This document shows positions 42,080 through 52,000 of a stretch of DNA of 64,000 nucleotides, one piece after another. The position numbers were made by a program, and so were the translations under genes. Where the stretch lies: the NCBI GenBank assembly GCA_947501115.1, contig CANMVX010000001.1, forward strand, positions 124,001 to 188,000, given 5' to 3'. The notes under the pieces were generated by a model. That model worked only from the letters and a program-made list of their open reading frames with translations. It was not told the origin of the DNA and did not search any database. This DNA comes from Haliscomenobacteraceae bacterium. Its GTDB lineage: Bacteria; Bacteroidota; Bacteroidia; Chitinophagales; Saprospiraceae. Each line of letters opens with the position of its first letter. Position 1 is the first letter of the stretch.

Positions 42080-42850
42080 TTATTGCAATTTAGCTTCCGC
42101 CCATAGAATATTCATTTCGTCGAGAGATAGGCTGCTAAGCTTTTCCCCTGCTTTATTTTCAATGTACTCAAATCTTTTTGTAAACTTCATGTTTACTTTT
42201 TCCAGCGCATTTTCAGGATTAATGCCTTCAAAACGAGCATAATTCACTAATGAAAAGAGTAAATCCCCAAATTCTTCTTCTTTTCTTTCCATTGATTCGT
42301 TTTTCACCAACTCCTCTTTAAACTCTTCCATTTCTTCAACAACTTTTTCCCAGACTTGTTCTTTGTTCTCCCAGTCAAAACCTACCTGGCTTGTTTTTTC
42401 TTGTATTCTATAAGCTTTTACCAAAGAGGGGAGGGAAGAGGGCACGCCTGAAAGGACTGATTTTTTACCTTCTGTCAATTTAATCTGTTCCCAATTTTTC
42501 TTTACTTCTTCCGCTGAATTAACTTTTATATCACCATAAATATGAGGATGCCTTCTTATCAGTTTTTCACAAATACTATGCAGGCAGTCGGCCACATCAA
42601 AGGCATTGTTTTCTTCAGCTATTTTACTATAAAATACTAAATGCAAAAAAACATCGCCAATTTCTTCCTGAATATCAGAAAGATTATTTTTTAGGATAGC
42701 GTCAGACAACTCATAAGTTTCTTCCAACGTGAGCATTCGCAAACTGTCAAAGGTTTGTTTTTTATCCCAGGGACATTTCTCCCGTAATTCGTCCATTATT
42801 TTCAAGAGACGACTGAAAGCCTCCATTTTTTGATTTAAATCATTGGCCAT
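42080..42850 (-). CDS. mazG: Nucleoside triphosphate pyrophosphohydrolase MazG
   Basis: House-cleaning enzyme hydrolysing NTPs to NMP and PPi. 256 residues with the duplicated MazG fold: LREKCPWDKKQTFDSL, then LEETYELSDAI with the acidic Mg-binding residues, EIGDVFLHLVFYSKIAEE, and the second copy GFDWENKEQVWEKVVEEMEE and EEFGDLLFSLVNYARFEG. Full length. It may start at the second Met (residue 9), which also aligns with homologues. Divergent from the small NqrM-like gene. Confidence 0.92.
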   Translation of the reverse strand: MANDLNQKMEAFSRLLKIMDELREKCPWDKKQTFDSLRMLTLEETYELSDAILKNNLSDIQEEIGDVFLHLVFYSKIAEENNAFDVADCLHSICEKLIRRHPHIYGDIKVNSAEEVKKNWEQIKLTEGKKSVLSGVPSSLPSLVKAYRIQEKTSQVGFDWENKEQVWEKVVEEMEEFKEELVKNESMERKEEEFGDLLFSLVNYARFEGINPENALEKVNMKFTKRFEYIENKAGEKLSSLSLDEMNILWAEAKLQ

Positions 42851-42878
42851 AGTAGTGTATTTAAAAGAAAAAGAACCT

Positions 42879-42886
42879 TATCTTTG
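42879..42886 (+). promoter_or_regulatory. -7 promoter element TATCTTTG upstream of NqrM-like gene
   Basis: Perfect TAnnTTTG, 25 nt before the ATG at 42912. It lies inside the apparent upstream extension of the longest frame (42843), which supports the shorter start. Confidence 0.55.
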
Positions 42887-42911
42887 CGATGTTCTTAAAA
42901 AAAATGTAAAA

Positions 42912-43115
42912 ATGGAATTTTTAACAATACTAGGCATCATTTTTAGTTTCATGTTTGCCTCTATCCTTTTGTTGAACCTCAGGCATTGGTTTACGGGAGA
43001 ACCTTTTAGAGGTACCTGTTCCTCAAATAATCCTATGTTAAAAGACCAGTTAGGAGATTGCACACTTTGTGGTAAAAAAGCCGATGAGGCTTGTCAGATG
43101 CCTAAAGTTCAATAA
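42912..43115 (+). CDS. Small cysteine-rich membrane protein, NqrM (DUF539)-like
   Basis: A 67-residue protein with one membrane helix (MEFLTILGIIFSFMFASILL) and a short cytoplasmic or periplasmic tail carrying four cysteines: RGTCSSNNPMLKDQLGDC, then TLCGKKADEAC. This resembles NqrM, which helps insert iron into the Na+-translocating NADH:quinone reductase, but family membership is based on architecture and the RGTC start of the Cys motif only. No nqrA-F genes are in the window. It overlaps the CoA-binding protein gene by 7 nt, convergently. Confidence 0.6.
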   Translation: MEFLTILGIIFSFMFASILLLNLRHWFTGEPFRGTCSSNNPMLKDQLGDCTLCGKKADEACQMPKVQ

Positions 43116-43471
43116 GCACCTAAAGAAAGAAGAACCAGGGTGCAAGCCTGTTCGGTTTCAATATTATTTTCACGAGCCAACTTTTCAAGCACTGGGTTTT
43201 CTGTCCCCGGATTGAATATAATCCTTTGGGGTTTCAATGCCATTATGTAATCATAATAGTCAATTTGTCGATCCGGATTTAAATATAGGGTAACGGTATG
43301 CAGGTCATCCATTTTTGATGGATGACCTGTTTGAATGGATATATCTCCAATTTTATCTTCTTGCGCACCGATGGCAATAACATCATAACCAGCTTCCCTC
43401 AATTTTAACACAGCTTCTCTGGAGACCCGTCCGGGTTTAGAAGAAGCTCCAATAACAAGGGTTTTTTTCAT
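43109..43471 (-). CDS. CoA-binding domain protein (YccU-like)
   Basis: A 120-residue single-domain Rossmann-like protein of the CoA_binding_2 type. The N-terminus KKTLVIGASSKPGRVSREAV contains the GASxxPxR nucleotide-loop motif. Later, LKPQRIIFNPGTENPVLEKL matches the conserved FNPGTEN segment of the family. Ligand binding is likely; function is unknown. It starts 7 nt after the PDH E2 gene on the same strand, so it is probably co-transcribed with it. Confidence 0.85.
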   Translation of the reverse strand: MKKTLVIGASSKPGRVSREAVLKLREAGYDVIAIGAQEDKIGDISIQTGHPSKMDDLHTVTLYLNPDRQIDYYDYIMALKPQRIIFNPGTENPVLEKLARENNIETEQACTLVLLSLGAY

Positions 43472-43478
43472 TGCGATT

Positions 43479-44738
43479 TTATTTTAAGAGCAATAATGGT
43501 TCTTCAAGTATGGACTTTAATGTTTGTAAAAATTGAGCTCCCGATGCACCATCCACAACTCTATGATCACAACTTAAGGTTACTTTCATTGTATTTCCCA
43601 CAACGATCTGACCATTCTTAACCACTGGTTTTTGAATAATACCACCTACAGCCAAAATACAGGCATCTGGTGGATTAATAATCGCAGTAAATTCTTCTAT
43701 CCCAAACATCCCTAAATTAGAAATGGTAAAGGTATTTCCTTGCATTTCGTCAGGTTGAAGTTTTTTATCTTTTGCTTTACCAGCAAGCATTTTAACTTCT
43801 CCATTTATTTGAGAAAGGGTTTTTCTGTCAGCATGTTTTATCACTGGAACCAACAAGCCATCTTCAACGGCAACAGCCACACCAATATGAACATCGTGGT
43901 TATACCGAATCCTGTCTCCTAACCAAGAAGCATTAATAACGGCATGCTTTTTTAAAGCGGATGCGACTGATCGAATAACTAAGTCGTTATAAGAAATTCT
44001 TACATCGCTATTTTGATTCAACTGCTCTCTTACCTCCATGGCTCTCTCCATATCAATTTCAACAGAAAGATAAAAATGAGGCGCAGTAAACTTACTTTCA
44101 CTTAATCTTCTGGCGATGGTTTTTCGCATTTGGCTAACCGTCTTATCTTCATAAGATGATTCAGTGGCATTAGTTTGTACAGATACCACTTGAGTTGGTG
44201 CTGCCACGGTTTTTGCCGCTGTTGGTACAATGGCTTCTCCAGGTTTAACACCAATCACATCTTTTCTTACAATTCTTCCTCCTTCTCCGGAGCCTTGAAT
44301 TTGTCCAAGATTTATGCCAGATTCCTTTGCCATACTTTTTGCTAAAGGAGAGGCTTTTATTCTTTGACCATCATTTGAATCGCTTACTATTGGAGCAGAT
44401 ATATTATCTTGTTTCATTGGTTCAGCAGCAGAAATGGCGGTAGCCGAACCAGTTGAAGCTGCTGCAGAGCCAGTACCGTTAATAGCTGCCTGCCAGTCTT
44501 CTCCAGGTTGTCCTATAACGGCAATGATGCCATCAATAGCTACAGTACCCTCAGGAACAGCAATGTATAAAAGCGTTCCTTCAACAAATGCATCGAGTTC
44601 CATGGTAGCTTTGTCAGTTTCAACCTCCGCTAACGTTTCACCCGGCTCTACTTTATCGCCTACCTTTTTTAACCATCCAATGATATTACCTTCTTCCATG
44701 GTATCACTCATTCGGGGCATTCGGATAATTTCGGCCAT
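43479..44738 (-). CDS. pdhC: Dihydrolipoamide acetyltransferase (E2) of pyruvate dehydrogenase
   Basis: Core of the pyruvate dehydrogenase complex, transferring acetyl from lipoyl to CoA. Residues 1-75 are a lipoyl domain with the lipoylated Lys in VETDKATMELDAF. An Ala/Ser/Pro-type linker follows, then an E3/E1-binding domain (~127-165, IKASPLAKSMAKESGINLGQ) and the catalytic domain (~195-419) with the active-site motif DHRVVDGASGAQF. One lipoyl domain and 419 residues fit the Bacteroidota form. The E1 genes are not adjacent. Whether the substrate is pyruvate rather than a branched-chain 2-oxoacid is inferred from overall similarity. Confidence 0.88.
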   Translation of the reverse strand: MAEIIRMPRMSDTMEEGNIIGWLKKVGDKVEPGETLAEVETDKATMELDAFVEGTLLYIAVPEGTVAIDGIIAVIGQPGEDWQAAINGTGSAAASTGSATAISAAEPMKQDNISAPIVSDSNDGQRIKASPLAKSMAKESGINLGQIQGSGEGGRIVRKDVIGVKPGEAIVPTAAKTVAAPTQVVSVQTNATESSYEDKTVSQMRKTIARRLSESKFTAPHFYLSVEIDMERAMEVREQLNQNSDVRISYNDLVIRSVASALKKHAVINASWLGDRIRYNHDVHIGVAVAVEDGLLVPVIKHADRKTLSQINGEVKMLAGKAKDKKLQPDEMQGNTFTISNLGMFGIEEFTAIINPPDACILAVGGIIQKPVVKNGQIVVGNTMKVTLSCDHRVVDGASGAQFLQTLKSILEEPLLLLK

Positions 44739-44788
44739 AATAATTATCTTTTTCTTATGTTATGTAAATACAAATTTTGATTGAGCCA

Positions 44789-44796
44789 CAAATATA
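44789..44796 (-). promoter_or_regulatory. -7 promoter element TATATTTG upstream of PDH E2
   Basis: Perfect TAnnTTTG on the minus strand, 50 nt upstream of the E2 start. The surrounding 193-nt gap to degP is otherwise AT-rich with no further structure that I can support. Confidence 0.45.
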
Positions 44797-44931
44797 AGAC
44801 TTCGTATTCAAAAAATTTGTTTTTTAATGACAATGCAAATATGTTAAAATTTGTTAACAATATGTTTTTTTTGTGTTCCTATCCAACCAAAAAGCGTTTA
44901 ATGTATTTCTTATTATAAAATCGTAATTAAC

Positions 44932-46407
44932 ATGCAAAATAAATTTGTTCAATTAATCCTTGCTTCAGTTTTGGGTGCTGCTATAACAATAACTGCTTCT
45001 GCCCTTTTTAGAAAAGGGGAACCTTTTAATTATGCAAATCCTTCAACGCCTGCCTATCTTACCAATCAAAAGGGCGCTTTATCTGGAATTCCTTCTGAAG
45101 GTTTTACCATGGCTGCCGAAAAGGTTTTACCAGCTGTCGTTCACATACGATCCATTGGGAAAACAAAAAGTAATGCTGGTGGCATGTTTGACATGGAAGA
45201 GATTCCTGAAACGTTCCGTCGATTTTTTGGTAATCCTGAACCAAGACAACAACCCAAACAAGAAGGAACGGGCTCAGGTGTTATTATTAGTGCAGATGGT
45301 TATATTGTAACTAATAATCACGTGGTAGCCGATGCGGAGAAAATCGAAATCACGCTGCATGACAAGAGACTTTTAACGGCAAAGGTTATAGGTTTAGATC
45401 CAAATACAGATGTTGCATTAATAAAAATTGATGCTGAAAATCTACCTACATTGTCATTTGCAAATTCCGATGAATTAAAGGTAGGTGAATGGGTCGTTGC
45501 AGTTGGTAATCCATTTAACTTGGAATCTACCGTTACCGCCGGTATCATTAGTGCTATTGGTAGAAGCATCAATATTTTAGAAGGAAAAGCACCTATTGAA
45601 TCTTTTATTCAAACCGATGCTGTGGTAAATCCTGGTAATTCTGGGGGTGCTTTAGTAAACACTCAGGGTGACCTCATTGGTATTAATACTGCAATTGCAT
45701 CTCCTACAGGCGTATTTGCGGGATATTCATTTGCCGTTCCAAGTAATATTGTTGCTAAAATAGTGACCGATCTAAGGGAACACGGTACAGTACAAAGGGG
45801 CTATTTAGGTGCCATTATCAGAGGTATTGACGGTAGGTATGCGCAGGAAATGAAGTTGCCAGTCAACGAAGGTGTATATATAGATAGTGTTCTTGCTGAT
45901 GGCGCCGCGGCAAAGGCTGGTCTAAAACAAGGAGATATTATTAAGGAAATGGATGGTGTAAGCATCGCTACTTCGTCAAAGTTATTGGAAATGGTAGGTC
46001 GCAAGCGTCCAGGGGATCAAATGGTGGTAACCGTACTTAGAGATGGTGCCGATAAAAAAGTGACCGTAACGCTAAGGAATTCATCAGGAAACACCAGCGT
46101 TGTGTCAAAAGAAGAACCTTCAGCTATCCTGGATAAATTAGGGGCAACTTTCTCTGATTTGACAAAAGCAGAAAGGGATAAACTAAAAGTTGAGGGTGTT
46201 AAGGTAGAACAATTAAGTGCCGGACTTCTTAGAAGATATACTGATATCGAAGAAGGTTTTATTATTACCCGTATTGATAGACAAGATGTCAAAAGTGTGG
46301 CTGAATTCAAAAAAGCTATTGAAAATAAAGATGGTGGTCTTCTTATTGAGGGGCGCTATCCTGATAGCCCAAGAAAGTATTACTATGGTCTTGGACTAGA
46401 AGAGTAA
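44932..46407 (+). CDS. degP: DegP/HtrA-type periplasmic serine protease (Do family)
   Basis: A 491-residue envelope protease/chaperone. The hydrophobic N-terminus (LILASVLGAAITITASALF) acts as signal or anchor. The trypsin-like domain has the catalytic triad His130 (TNNHVV), Asp160 (NTDVALIKID) and Ser237 (NPGNSGGAL). A PDZ domain follows (~285-380: RGYLGAIIRGIDG, AAKAGLKQGDIIKEMDGVSI). The C-terminal region (~400-491) contains a second, more degenerate PDZ-like segment (EEGFIITRIDRQDVKSVAEF). A strong terminator follows. Confidence 0.94.
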   Translation: MQNKFVQLILASVLGAAITITASALFRKGEPFNYANPSTPAYLTNQKGALSGIPSEGFTMAAEKVLPAVVHIRSIGKTKSNAGGMFDMEEIPETFRRFFGNPEPRQQPKQEGTGSGVIISADGYIVTNNHVVADAEKIEITLHDKRLLTAKVIGLDPNTDVALIKIDAENLPTLSFANSDELKVGEWVVAVGNPFNLESTVTAGIISAIGRSINILEGKAPIESFIQTDAVVNPGNSGGALVNTQGDLIGINTAIASPTGVFAGYSFAVPSNIVAKIVTDLREHGTVQRGYLGAIIRGIDGRYAQEMKLPVNEGVYIDSVLADGAAAKAGLKQGDIIKEMDGVSIATSSKLLEMVGRKRPGDQMVVTVLRDGADKKVTVTLRNSSGNTSVVSKEEPSAILDKLGATFSDLTKAERDKLKVEGVKVEQLSAGLLRRYTDIEEGFIITRIDRQDVKSVAEFKKAIENKDGGLLIEGRYPDSPRKYYYGLGLEE

Positions 46408-46428
46408 TGTTTTGTTGAAAAATTTATT

Positions 46429-46470
46429 AACCCGGAACTATTCATAGTCTTAGTTCCGGGTTTCTTTTTT
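46429..46470 (+). terminator. Rho-independent terminator after degP
   Basis: 12-bp perfect stem (AACCCGGAACTA at 46429-46440, complement at 46451-46462) with a 10-nt loop, followed by a T-rich run to 46470. It starts 22 nt after the degP stop. Confidence 0.9.
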
Positions 46471-46510
46471 AAGTAGAGAACTATAATTACCTTGCGGCAA
46501 AATTATTACT

Positions 46511-47740
46511 ATGCAACGCGAATTTAAGTCAGGAGCTCTCATTTTTATTTTTATTACCATCCTACTTGATGTCATCGGGCTGGGTATAATTATTCCCGTT
46601 TTTCCCGCTTTAATCATGGAATTAACGGGAGAAGGATTAAGTGCGGCTTCTAAATATGGGGGGCTTTTAATGTTTTCTTATGCCATAATGCAGTTTCTAT
46701 TCGCTCCTGTTATGGGTATGTTAAGTGATAAATTTGGTAGAAGACCCGTTTTACTTGCCGCATTGGCTGGTTTTGGTCTCGATTATTTATTACAAGGATT
46801 TGCTCCCACTTTAGGATGGCTTTTTATTGGCAGAATTTTAGCGGGTATTACCGGCGCAAGTTTTACTACCGCAACAGCTTATATTGCTGATATTAGTCCA
46901 GCCGAAAAAAGAGCCCAAAATTTTGGTATGATTGGCGCAGCTTTTGGTTTAGGATTTATTATCGGACCTGTTTTAGGCGGTGTACTAGGTCAATTTGGCC
47001 CCAGAGTTCCTTTCTTTGCCGCTGCTTTTTTAACCCTCCTTAATGTAATCTATGGCTATTTTATACTTCCCGAATCATTGAAGCCTGAAAACAGATCCAA
47101 TATTCAATGGAAAAAAGCTAACCCTTTAGGCGCGCTTCTTAATATAAAAGATCATCCTTTGGTGCTAAAATTAGCCAGTGTTTTACTGTTAATTTATTTG
47201 GCTGGTTATGCCACTCAGGGTACCTGGACTTATTTTACTATCGAAAAATTTAAATGGTCTTCAGCAGAGGTTGGATATTCTCTTGGATTCGTTGGTGTTA
47301 CCATTGCTTTAGTTCAGGGAGGTTTAACAAGAATAGCTATTCCTAAGTTGGGTCAGGTAAAATCTGTATTTATTGGTCTCATCTTTAATGCCGCTGGCTT
47401 ACTCGCTTTTTCATTAGCCAATCAAGGTTGGATGATGTATGCAATAATGATTCCTTTTGCTTTAGGAGGGCTTGCAGGTCCAGCACTTCAAGGTATTATT
47501 TCTAATCAGGTCGGTCCAAATGAACAAGGTACATTGCAAGGTTCACTCACAAGTCTCATTAGTCTGACTTCTATTATCGGTCCATTATTAATGACTAATC
47601 TGTTCAGTTACTTTACCTCAGCTAATGCTCCGATATATTTTCCGGGTGCGCCTTTTCTAGCCGGAGCATTTCTTGCCCTGGCTGGTCTGCTTCTTAGTGT
47701 TAAACCACTATTACGTATGGATAAAATACCCAAACAATAA
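46511..47740 (+). CDS. MFS permease of the TetA-like drug:H+ antiporter group
   Basis: A 409-residue, 12-helix major facilitator protein. Motif A between helices 2 and 3 is [17 protein letters not shown]; motif C-like small-residue pattern [16 protein letters not shown] supports the antiporter class. Close to TetA/TCR family members in Bacteroidota that are not necessarily resistance genes; substrate unknown and no TetR-type repressor adjoins it. It lies between two terminators, so it is probably monocistronic. Confidence 0.87.
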   Translation: MQREFKSGALIFIFITILLDVIGLGIIIPVFPALIMELTGEGLSAASKYGGLLMFSYAIMQFLFAPVMGMLSDKFGRRPVLLAALAGFGLDYLLQGFAPTLGWLFIGRILAGITGASFTTATAYIADISPAEKRAQNFGMIGAAFGLGFIIGPVLGGVLGQFGPRVPFFAAAFLTLLNVIYGYFILPESLKPENRSNIQWKKANPLGALLNIKDHPLVLKLASVLLLIYLAGYATQGTWTYFTIEKFKWSSAEVGYSLGFVGVTIALVQGGLTRIAIPKLGQVKSVFIGLIFNAAGLLAFSLANQGWMMYAIMIPFALGGLAGPALQGIISNQVGPNEQGTLQGSLTSLISLTSIIGPLLMTNLFSYFTSANAPIYFPGAPFLAGAFLALAGLLLSVKPLLRMDKIPKQ

Positions 47741-47744
47741 AAAA

Positions 47745-47766
47745 CCCTTGCTGAAGTCAGCAAGGG
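47745..47766 (+). terminator. Hairpin terminator after the MFS gene
   Basis: Perfect 9-bp GC-rich stem (CCCTTGCTG at 47745-47753, complement at 47758-47766) with a 4-nt loop, 4 nt after the stop codon. A-tract before, no clear U-tract after, so it may also work on the opposite strand. Confidence 0.7.
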
Positions 47767-47937
47767 CCTCTAACCCAAACAAATAAACACAAAAACTTTA
47801 TCAATATAATGCTTTTTTCAAATTGTTCTACTAAAAATAGTAAAAAAGACAAAATATTTATTGGTTTTATTTGTTTTTTATAATATTTAAATTAATTCTA
47901 AAACAACCTTTTGGTTTTTACTCATAAATATTTTAAC

Positions 47938-48234
47938 ATGGCTAAAAGTATCAACAAAATAGATTTTTATAAACACCTCAGAATTTATCTTACTTGGTGT
48001 GTTTTGTTTTTCGTCATCAATAAAGTGACATCGCCTAATGTGAATTGGTTTATTTATCCTATTATGGGGTGGGGAATATCCGTTTTTATTCAAGCTATTA
48101 TGGTGTTTTTTCCAGTAGGAGACGAGAAAGTAAAAGCAACATCTCATTTGCCTTCAGGAAAGGAGAAGAAGGAAGATTTCTTAGATTTAAAACCCTTGCA
48201 ACAGAAGAACTGGAAGGAGGAAGATATAGTATGA
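47938..48234 (+). CDS. 2TM domain-containing protein
   Basis: A 98-residue membrane protein. It has two hydrophobic helices (~20-35 ILTW... region LTWCVLFFVINKV and ~43-62 FIYPIMGWGISVFIQAIMVF) separated by a short loop with conserved NWFIYPIMGWG, then a charged cytoplasmic tail. This matches the 2TM domain often found alone or fused to LytTR regulators or histidine kinases in Bacteroidota; no such partner adjoins it. The frame opens at 47911 but the ATG at 47938 (MAKSINKIDFYKHLRIYL) begins the conserved part. Confidence 0.82.
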   Translation: MAKSINKIDFYKHLRIYLTWCVLFFVINKVTSPNVNWFIYPIMGWGISVFIQAIMVFFPVGDEKVKATSHLPSGKEKKEDFLDLKPLQQKNWKEEDIV

Positions 48235-48301
48235 TCCTACTGTTTCATTGGTTTTATTTATATTTGACATATTTTTATTGTTTTTTTTAAAATAGTTTGT
48301 T

Positions 48302-49036
48302 TTGGCAGATACTTTGGTGATAATTCCAACTTATAACGAGAAGGAAAACATAACGGCTATAATAAATGCCGTATTAGATTTAGGGGATGATTTTAATGTG
48401 TTGGTGGTGGACGATGGTTCTCCAGATGGTACAGCTGACTTGGTGGATTCAATGATCATATCTTTTCCTGAACGTATTTTTATTCTTAAAAGAAAAGGAA
48501 AATCTGGTTTGGGAACTGCCTATATTGCTGGTTTCCATTGGGCCTTAGATAAACATTACTCTTTTATTTGCGAAATGGATGCCGATTTTTCTCATCCTCC
48601 AGCCGATTTAGTGCGTTTAAGAAATGCTTGCTTTTTACATGGCGCTGAGGTCGCCGTAGGTTCAAGATATACGAAAGGGGGAAATGTTAAAAATTGGCCT
48701 CTTGATAGAATTTTTATATCTTATGGTGCATCTCTTTATGTCCGTTTGTTAACAGGAATGCCAGTTAAAGATCCTACTGCTGGATTCGTTTGTTATCACC
48801 GAAGTGTTTTATCTTCCCTCGATTTAGGTAAAATTAAATTTGTGGGCTATGCTTTCCAAATAGAAATGAAATTCGCTTCCTTTCAATCTGGCTTTATTAT
48901 AAAAGAAGTACCTATAACTTTCATCGATAGAACACTGGGATCATCAAAAATGTCTGGCGGAATCATAAAAGAAGCTGTATTTGGTGTCTTACAAATGCGT
49001 TGGAATAGTTTCTTTCATTCCTACAAAAAGAATTAA
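48302..49036 (+). CDS. Polyprenol-phosphate mannosyltransferase-like (DPM1) glycosyltransferase, TTG start
   Basis: A GT2-family enzyme of 244 residues similar to dolichol-phosphate mannose synthase, which charges a polyprenyl phosphate with mannose or another sugar. Motifs: LVIIPTYNEKENITAII, VLVVDDGSPDGTADLV, ICEMDADFSHPPADL (DxD-like), VAVGSRYTKGG, and KDPTAGFVCYHR. The first possible start in frame is TTG at 48302, two codons after an in-frame stop; no in-frame ATG precedes the conserved IIPTYNE core. It lacks a C-terminal membrane domain. The Dna2-like helicase gene starts 22 nt later. Confidence 0.88.
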   Translation: MADTLVIIPTYNEKENITAIINAVLDLGDDFNVLVVDDGSPDGTADLVDSMIISFPERIFILKRKGKSGLGTAYIAGFHWALDKHYSFICEMDADFSHPPADLVRLRNACFLHGAEVAVGSRYTKGGNVKNWPLDRIFISYGASLYVRLLTGMPVKDPTAGFVCYHRSVLSSLDLGKIKFVGYAFQIEMKFASFQSGFIIKEVPITFIDRTLGSSKMSGGIIKEAVFGVLQMRWNSFFHSYKKN

Positions 49037-49058
49037 ACTTTTTATACCTTAAAATGAA

Positions 49059-52000
49059 ATGCCCAACGTAAAATTTTTAGAAGAATTTGAACTAATTATT
49101 GCTCTTCCAGAGAAAGTTAGTCTGTCTAAATTAAATGCTTTAAACGATTTATTATTCGCTGTAATTGATGATATAATTAAAAAAGATACCATTTTTTTTA
49201 ACACCCTATTTTCTAAAATCACTTTTTTAAAACAAAAACTTGGGCTTTCTCCGGAAATAGCTTATTCTCTAAATCATTTTAGAATCAGTTTTCAGCATAT
49301 CCATAAAAGGGAAGATGTATCTGATAAAGAATTAGGTAGATTAATTGAGCTGGGACGAAATCTATTGGTTTTTCTATTTAATACTTTCTATAAAATTGAA
49401 TTACCTCAAAGTCTTTCAGCCACAAGAGATATCGAATGGATAAAACCTCAAAATAAAAATCCTACTTCTAAGACTCTACCTTTTTTAAAAGGACTAATTT
49501 ATAAAATCGATGTAGAAAAACATTTGATTTATTTTAAGGCAGATCATGAGGGTGATGACGAAATTTTAGTGCATTTTAATGTTCTTAATTTAAATGAGGT
49601 CTATACAAACACAATCATTCACCTCCATGAAATAGATAAACTGCCTATCTCATGTATGCTCGTACACGTTAAAATTGATGATAATGGCTTTTTTATTCCG
49701 GTTCATTTTGTTTTGGAACCAGATTATCTATTTGATGTTACGGCCATCGCTAACTGTTTTGAATCAAAGGGTGAAAATCCAGACGCTTATTTGTTAAAGA
49801 AATTTTCTCCCAAGTCAACAAGTACTTACCTGCTTATAGGTGAAATTGCTAATTTCTTTTTAGATGCGCTAATTTCTGATCCTTCCCTAACATTTGACTA
49901 TCTATTCCCCTTGGTTTTTAAAAAAAATCCACTGAGCTATGCTCTCATCACTGATGAAGATATGCTGAAAATAATAGATTCCTCAAAAAATATCTTTGTC
50001 AATTTACTTAAAACAATAACCAAAGATTTTCCAACGCAACAAATTTTACCTAAACATTGCTATCTGGAGCCTTCCTTTTTATCAGAAAAATATGGAATCC
50101 AAGGTCGATTGGATTTACTCTTTGAAGGGGCTGATAAAACAGTGATTGTAGAGTTGAAAAGTGGAAAAACATTTCAGACAAATGACTATGGTATCAACCT
50201 ACCACATTTTTATCAATTCCTATTATACGATTTAATTATCCGGTCGCCGTCTGCCAAAAAAAGAGTAGCTGGTTTTGTATTGTACGCGGGTGAGTCGGTT
50301 AGTCTAAGATTCGCACCGTCCAATTTGCTTCAACAGCAAAAGGCTATGGTCATGAGAAATAATTTATTATTTATTGAACTGAGTTTAATAAATCTTGGGT
50401 TTCATGAAGATTTATTGTCAGGAGGTGAAGCTATTTTTCATCGTTTATTTGACCAGGTTTTAGAGGCGAAAGGATTCTATAAAGCAGACTTAAATATTTT
50501 TATAGCAACACTTAATGAAGCATCACTCATTGAAAAAAAATATTTTTATTCGTATATAAGTTTTATTGCAAGGGAACAAAAATTAGCTAAATCCGGCGCC
50601 GGTAATTACCAGAATGGTTCAAAAGGTCAAGCCTCCTTATGGTTGGAATCGGTGAAGGATAAGAAAGAAAACTTTGATATTTTAAATCACTTGGCACTTC
50701 ATGCTTATCAAGACAATCAAATTACCTTTTTAAAGACAGATAAGTCAGCCAATAGAGCAAATTTTAGGGTAGGGGACACCCTGATACTATATCCTAGTCT
50801 GGATAAAGAGCAATTCACCTCCGATTTTCAGCTATTTAAGGTTTATTTATTAGCTATTGAAAAAAATGAAATTATCGTTTCACTGGTGTTCCCCCAACAT
50901 GATGATTCTTTTTTTAGGCAATTTAGTTACTGGAATCTTGAACCTGATTTTTTTGATTCTTTTCATAATTTTGATCAATCGTTGTTTCTCTTCCTTTCTT
51001 CTGAAAAATTAAAGAGGAATTTATACTTAGGATTAATTCCACCAGGTGTTTCTGAAGGGGAAGTAAAAGATATTCCGGAGAATAATTTTTGCAAAATGAC
51101 CGATGAACAACGGTCATTACTGCATACTATCATTCATTCTAAAGACTATTTCCTACTTTGGGGGCCACCTGGTACGGGAAAAACAAGTATAATGATTAGA
51201 AATTTAGTGGCTCATTACTATTATGCCACCGATGAAAATATTATGTTGCTTGCATTTACGAATAGGGCCGTAGATGAAATTTGTGAGGCTGTAGAATCCA
51301 TAGGAGGAAATATAAAAGAAAGTTATTTGCGCATTGGACAAACTCAATCCTCAGCAACTAAGTTTCGATCCAATATTCTTAAAAATAAATGTGAAAAAAT
51401 AAATTCGAGGAAGGAATTATTGAAGTTAATCGGTGATGCCAGAATTTTTATTTCAACGTTGACTTCGCTACAGAAAAATATGGATATTCTTAAGATTAAG
51501 AAGTTCCATAGGATCATGGTGGATGAGGCATCACAATTACCAGATCCCGCAATGGCTGGTATTTTAGTTCATTTTCCCCATTATCTGTTAATAGGTGATC
51601 ATAAACAGTTGCCTGCTGTTGTTTTACAATCACAAGATCAAAGTGAGGTGAAAGATCAGGATTTATTGACTATTGGCTTTCATAATTTACGGGATTCCGT
51701 TTTTGAAAGAATGATAAAAAGGGTTGAAAAAATGAACTGGCATTGGGCTCTTGGTAAACTTAGTTTTCAAGGTAGAATGCATAAGGAAATTATGACTTTC
51801 CCAGGCTTCCATTTTTATAGTGATATGCTAAAGGTACTTCCTGAATACGCGGACAAACAAAAAAAATTAATACAGCCTTTACCTAATCTTTCTTATGTTT
51901 TAACTTCGGATATGGCAAGGTATATTCAATCTTCAAGGGTTTGTTTTTTTTCAACAAAAGTAGATTTGTCGGATCCAAGTGGAAAGAGTAATCAATTTGA

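Noticed and set aside
42843-42911. Upstream extension of the NqrM-like protein
   Set aside because: It overlaps the mazG start and contains a perfect -7 element; the membrane helix starts at 42912.
46511-47740. Tetracycline resistance gene on a mobile element
   Set aside because: No insertion sequence, integrase or regulator nearby, and base composition matches its neighbours; it looks like a chromosomal MFS permease.
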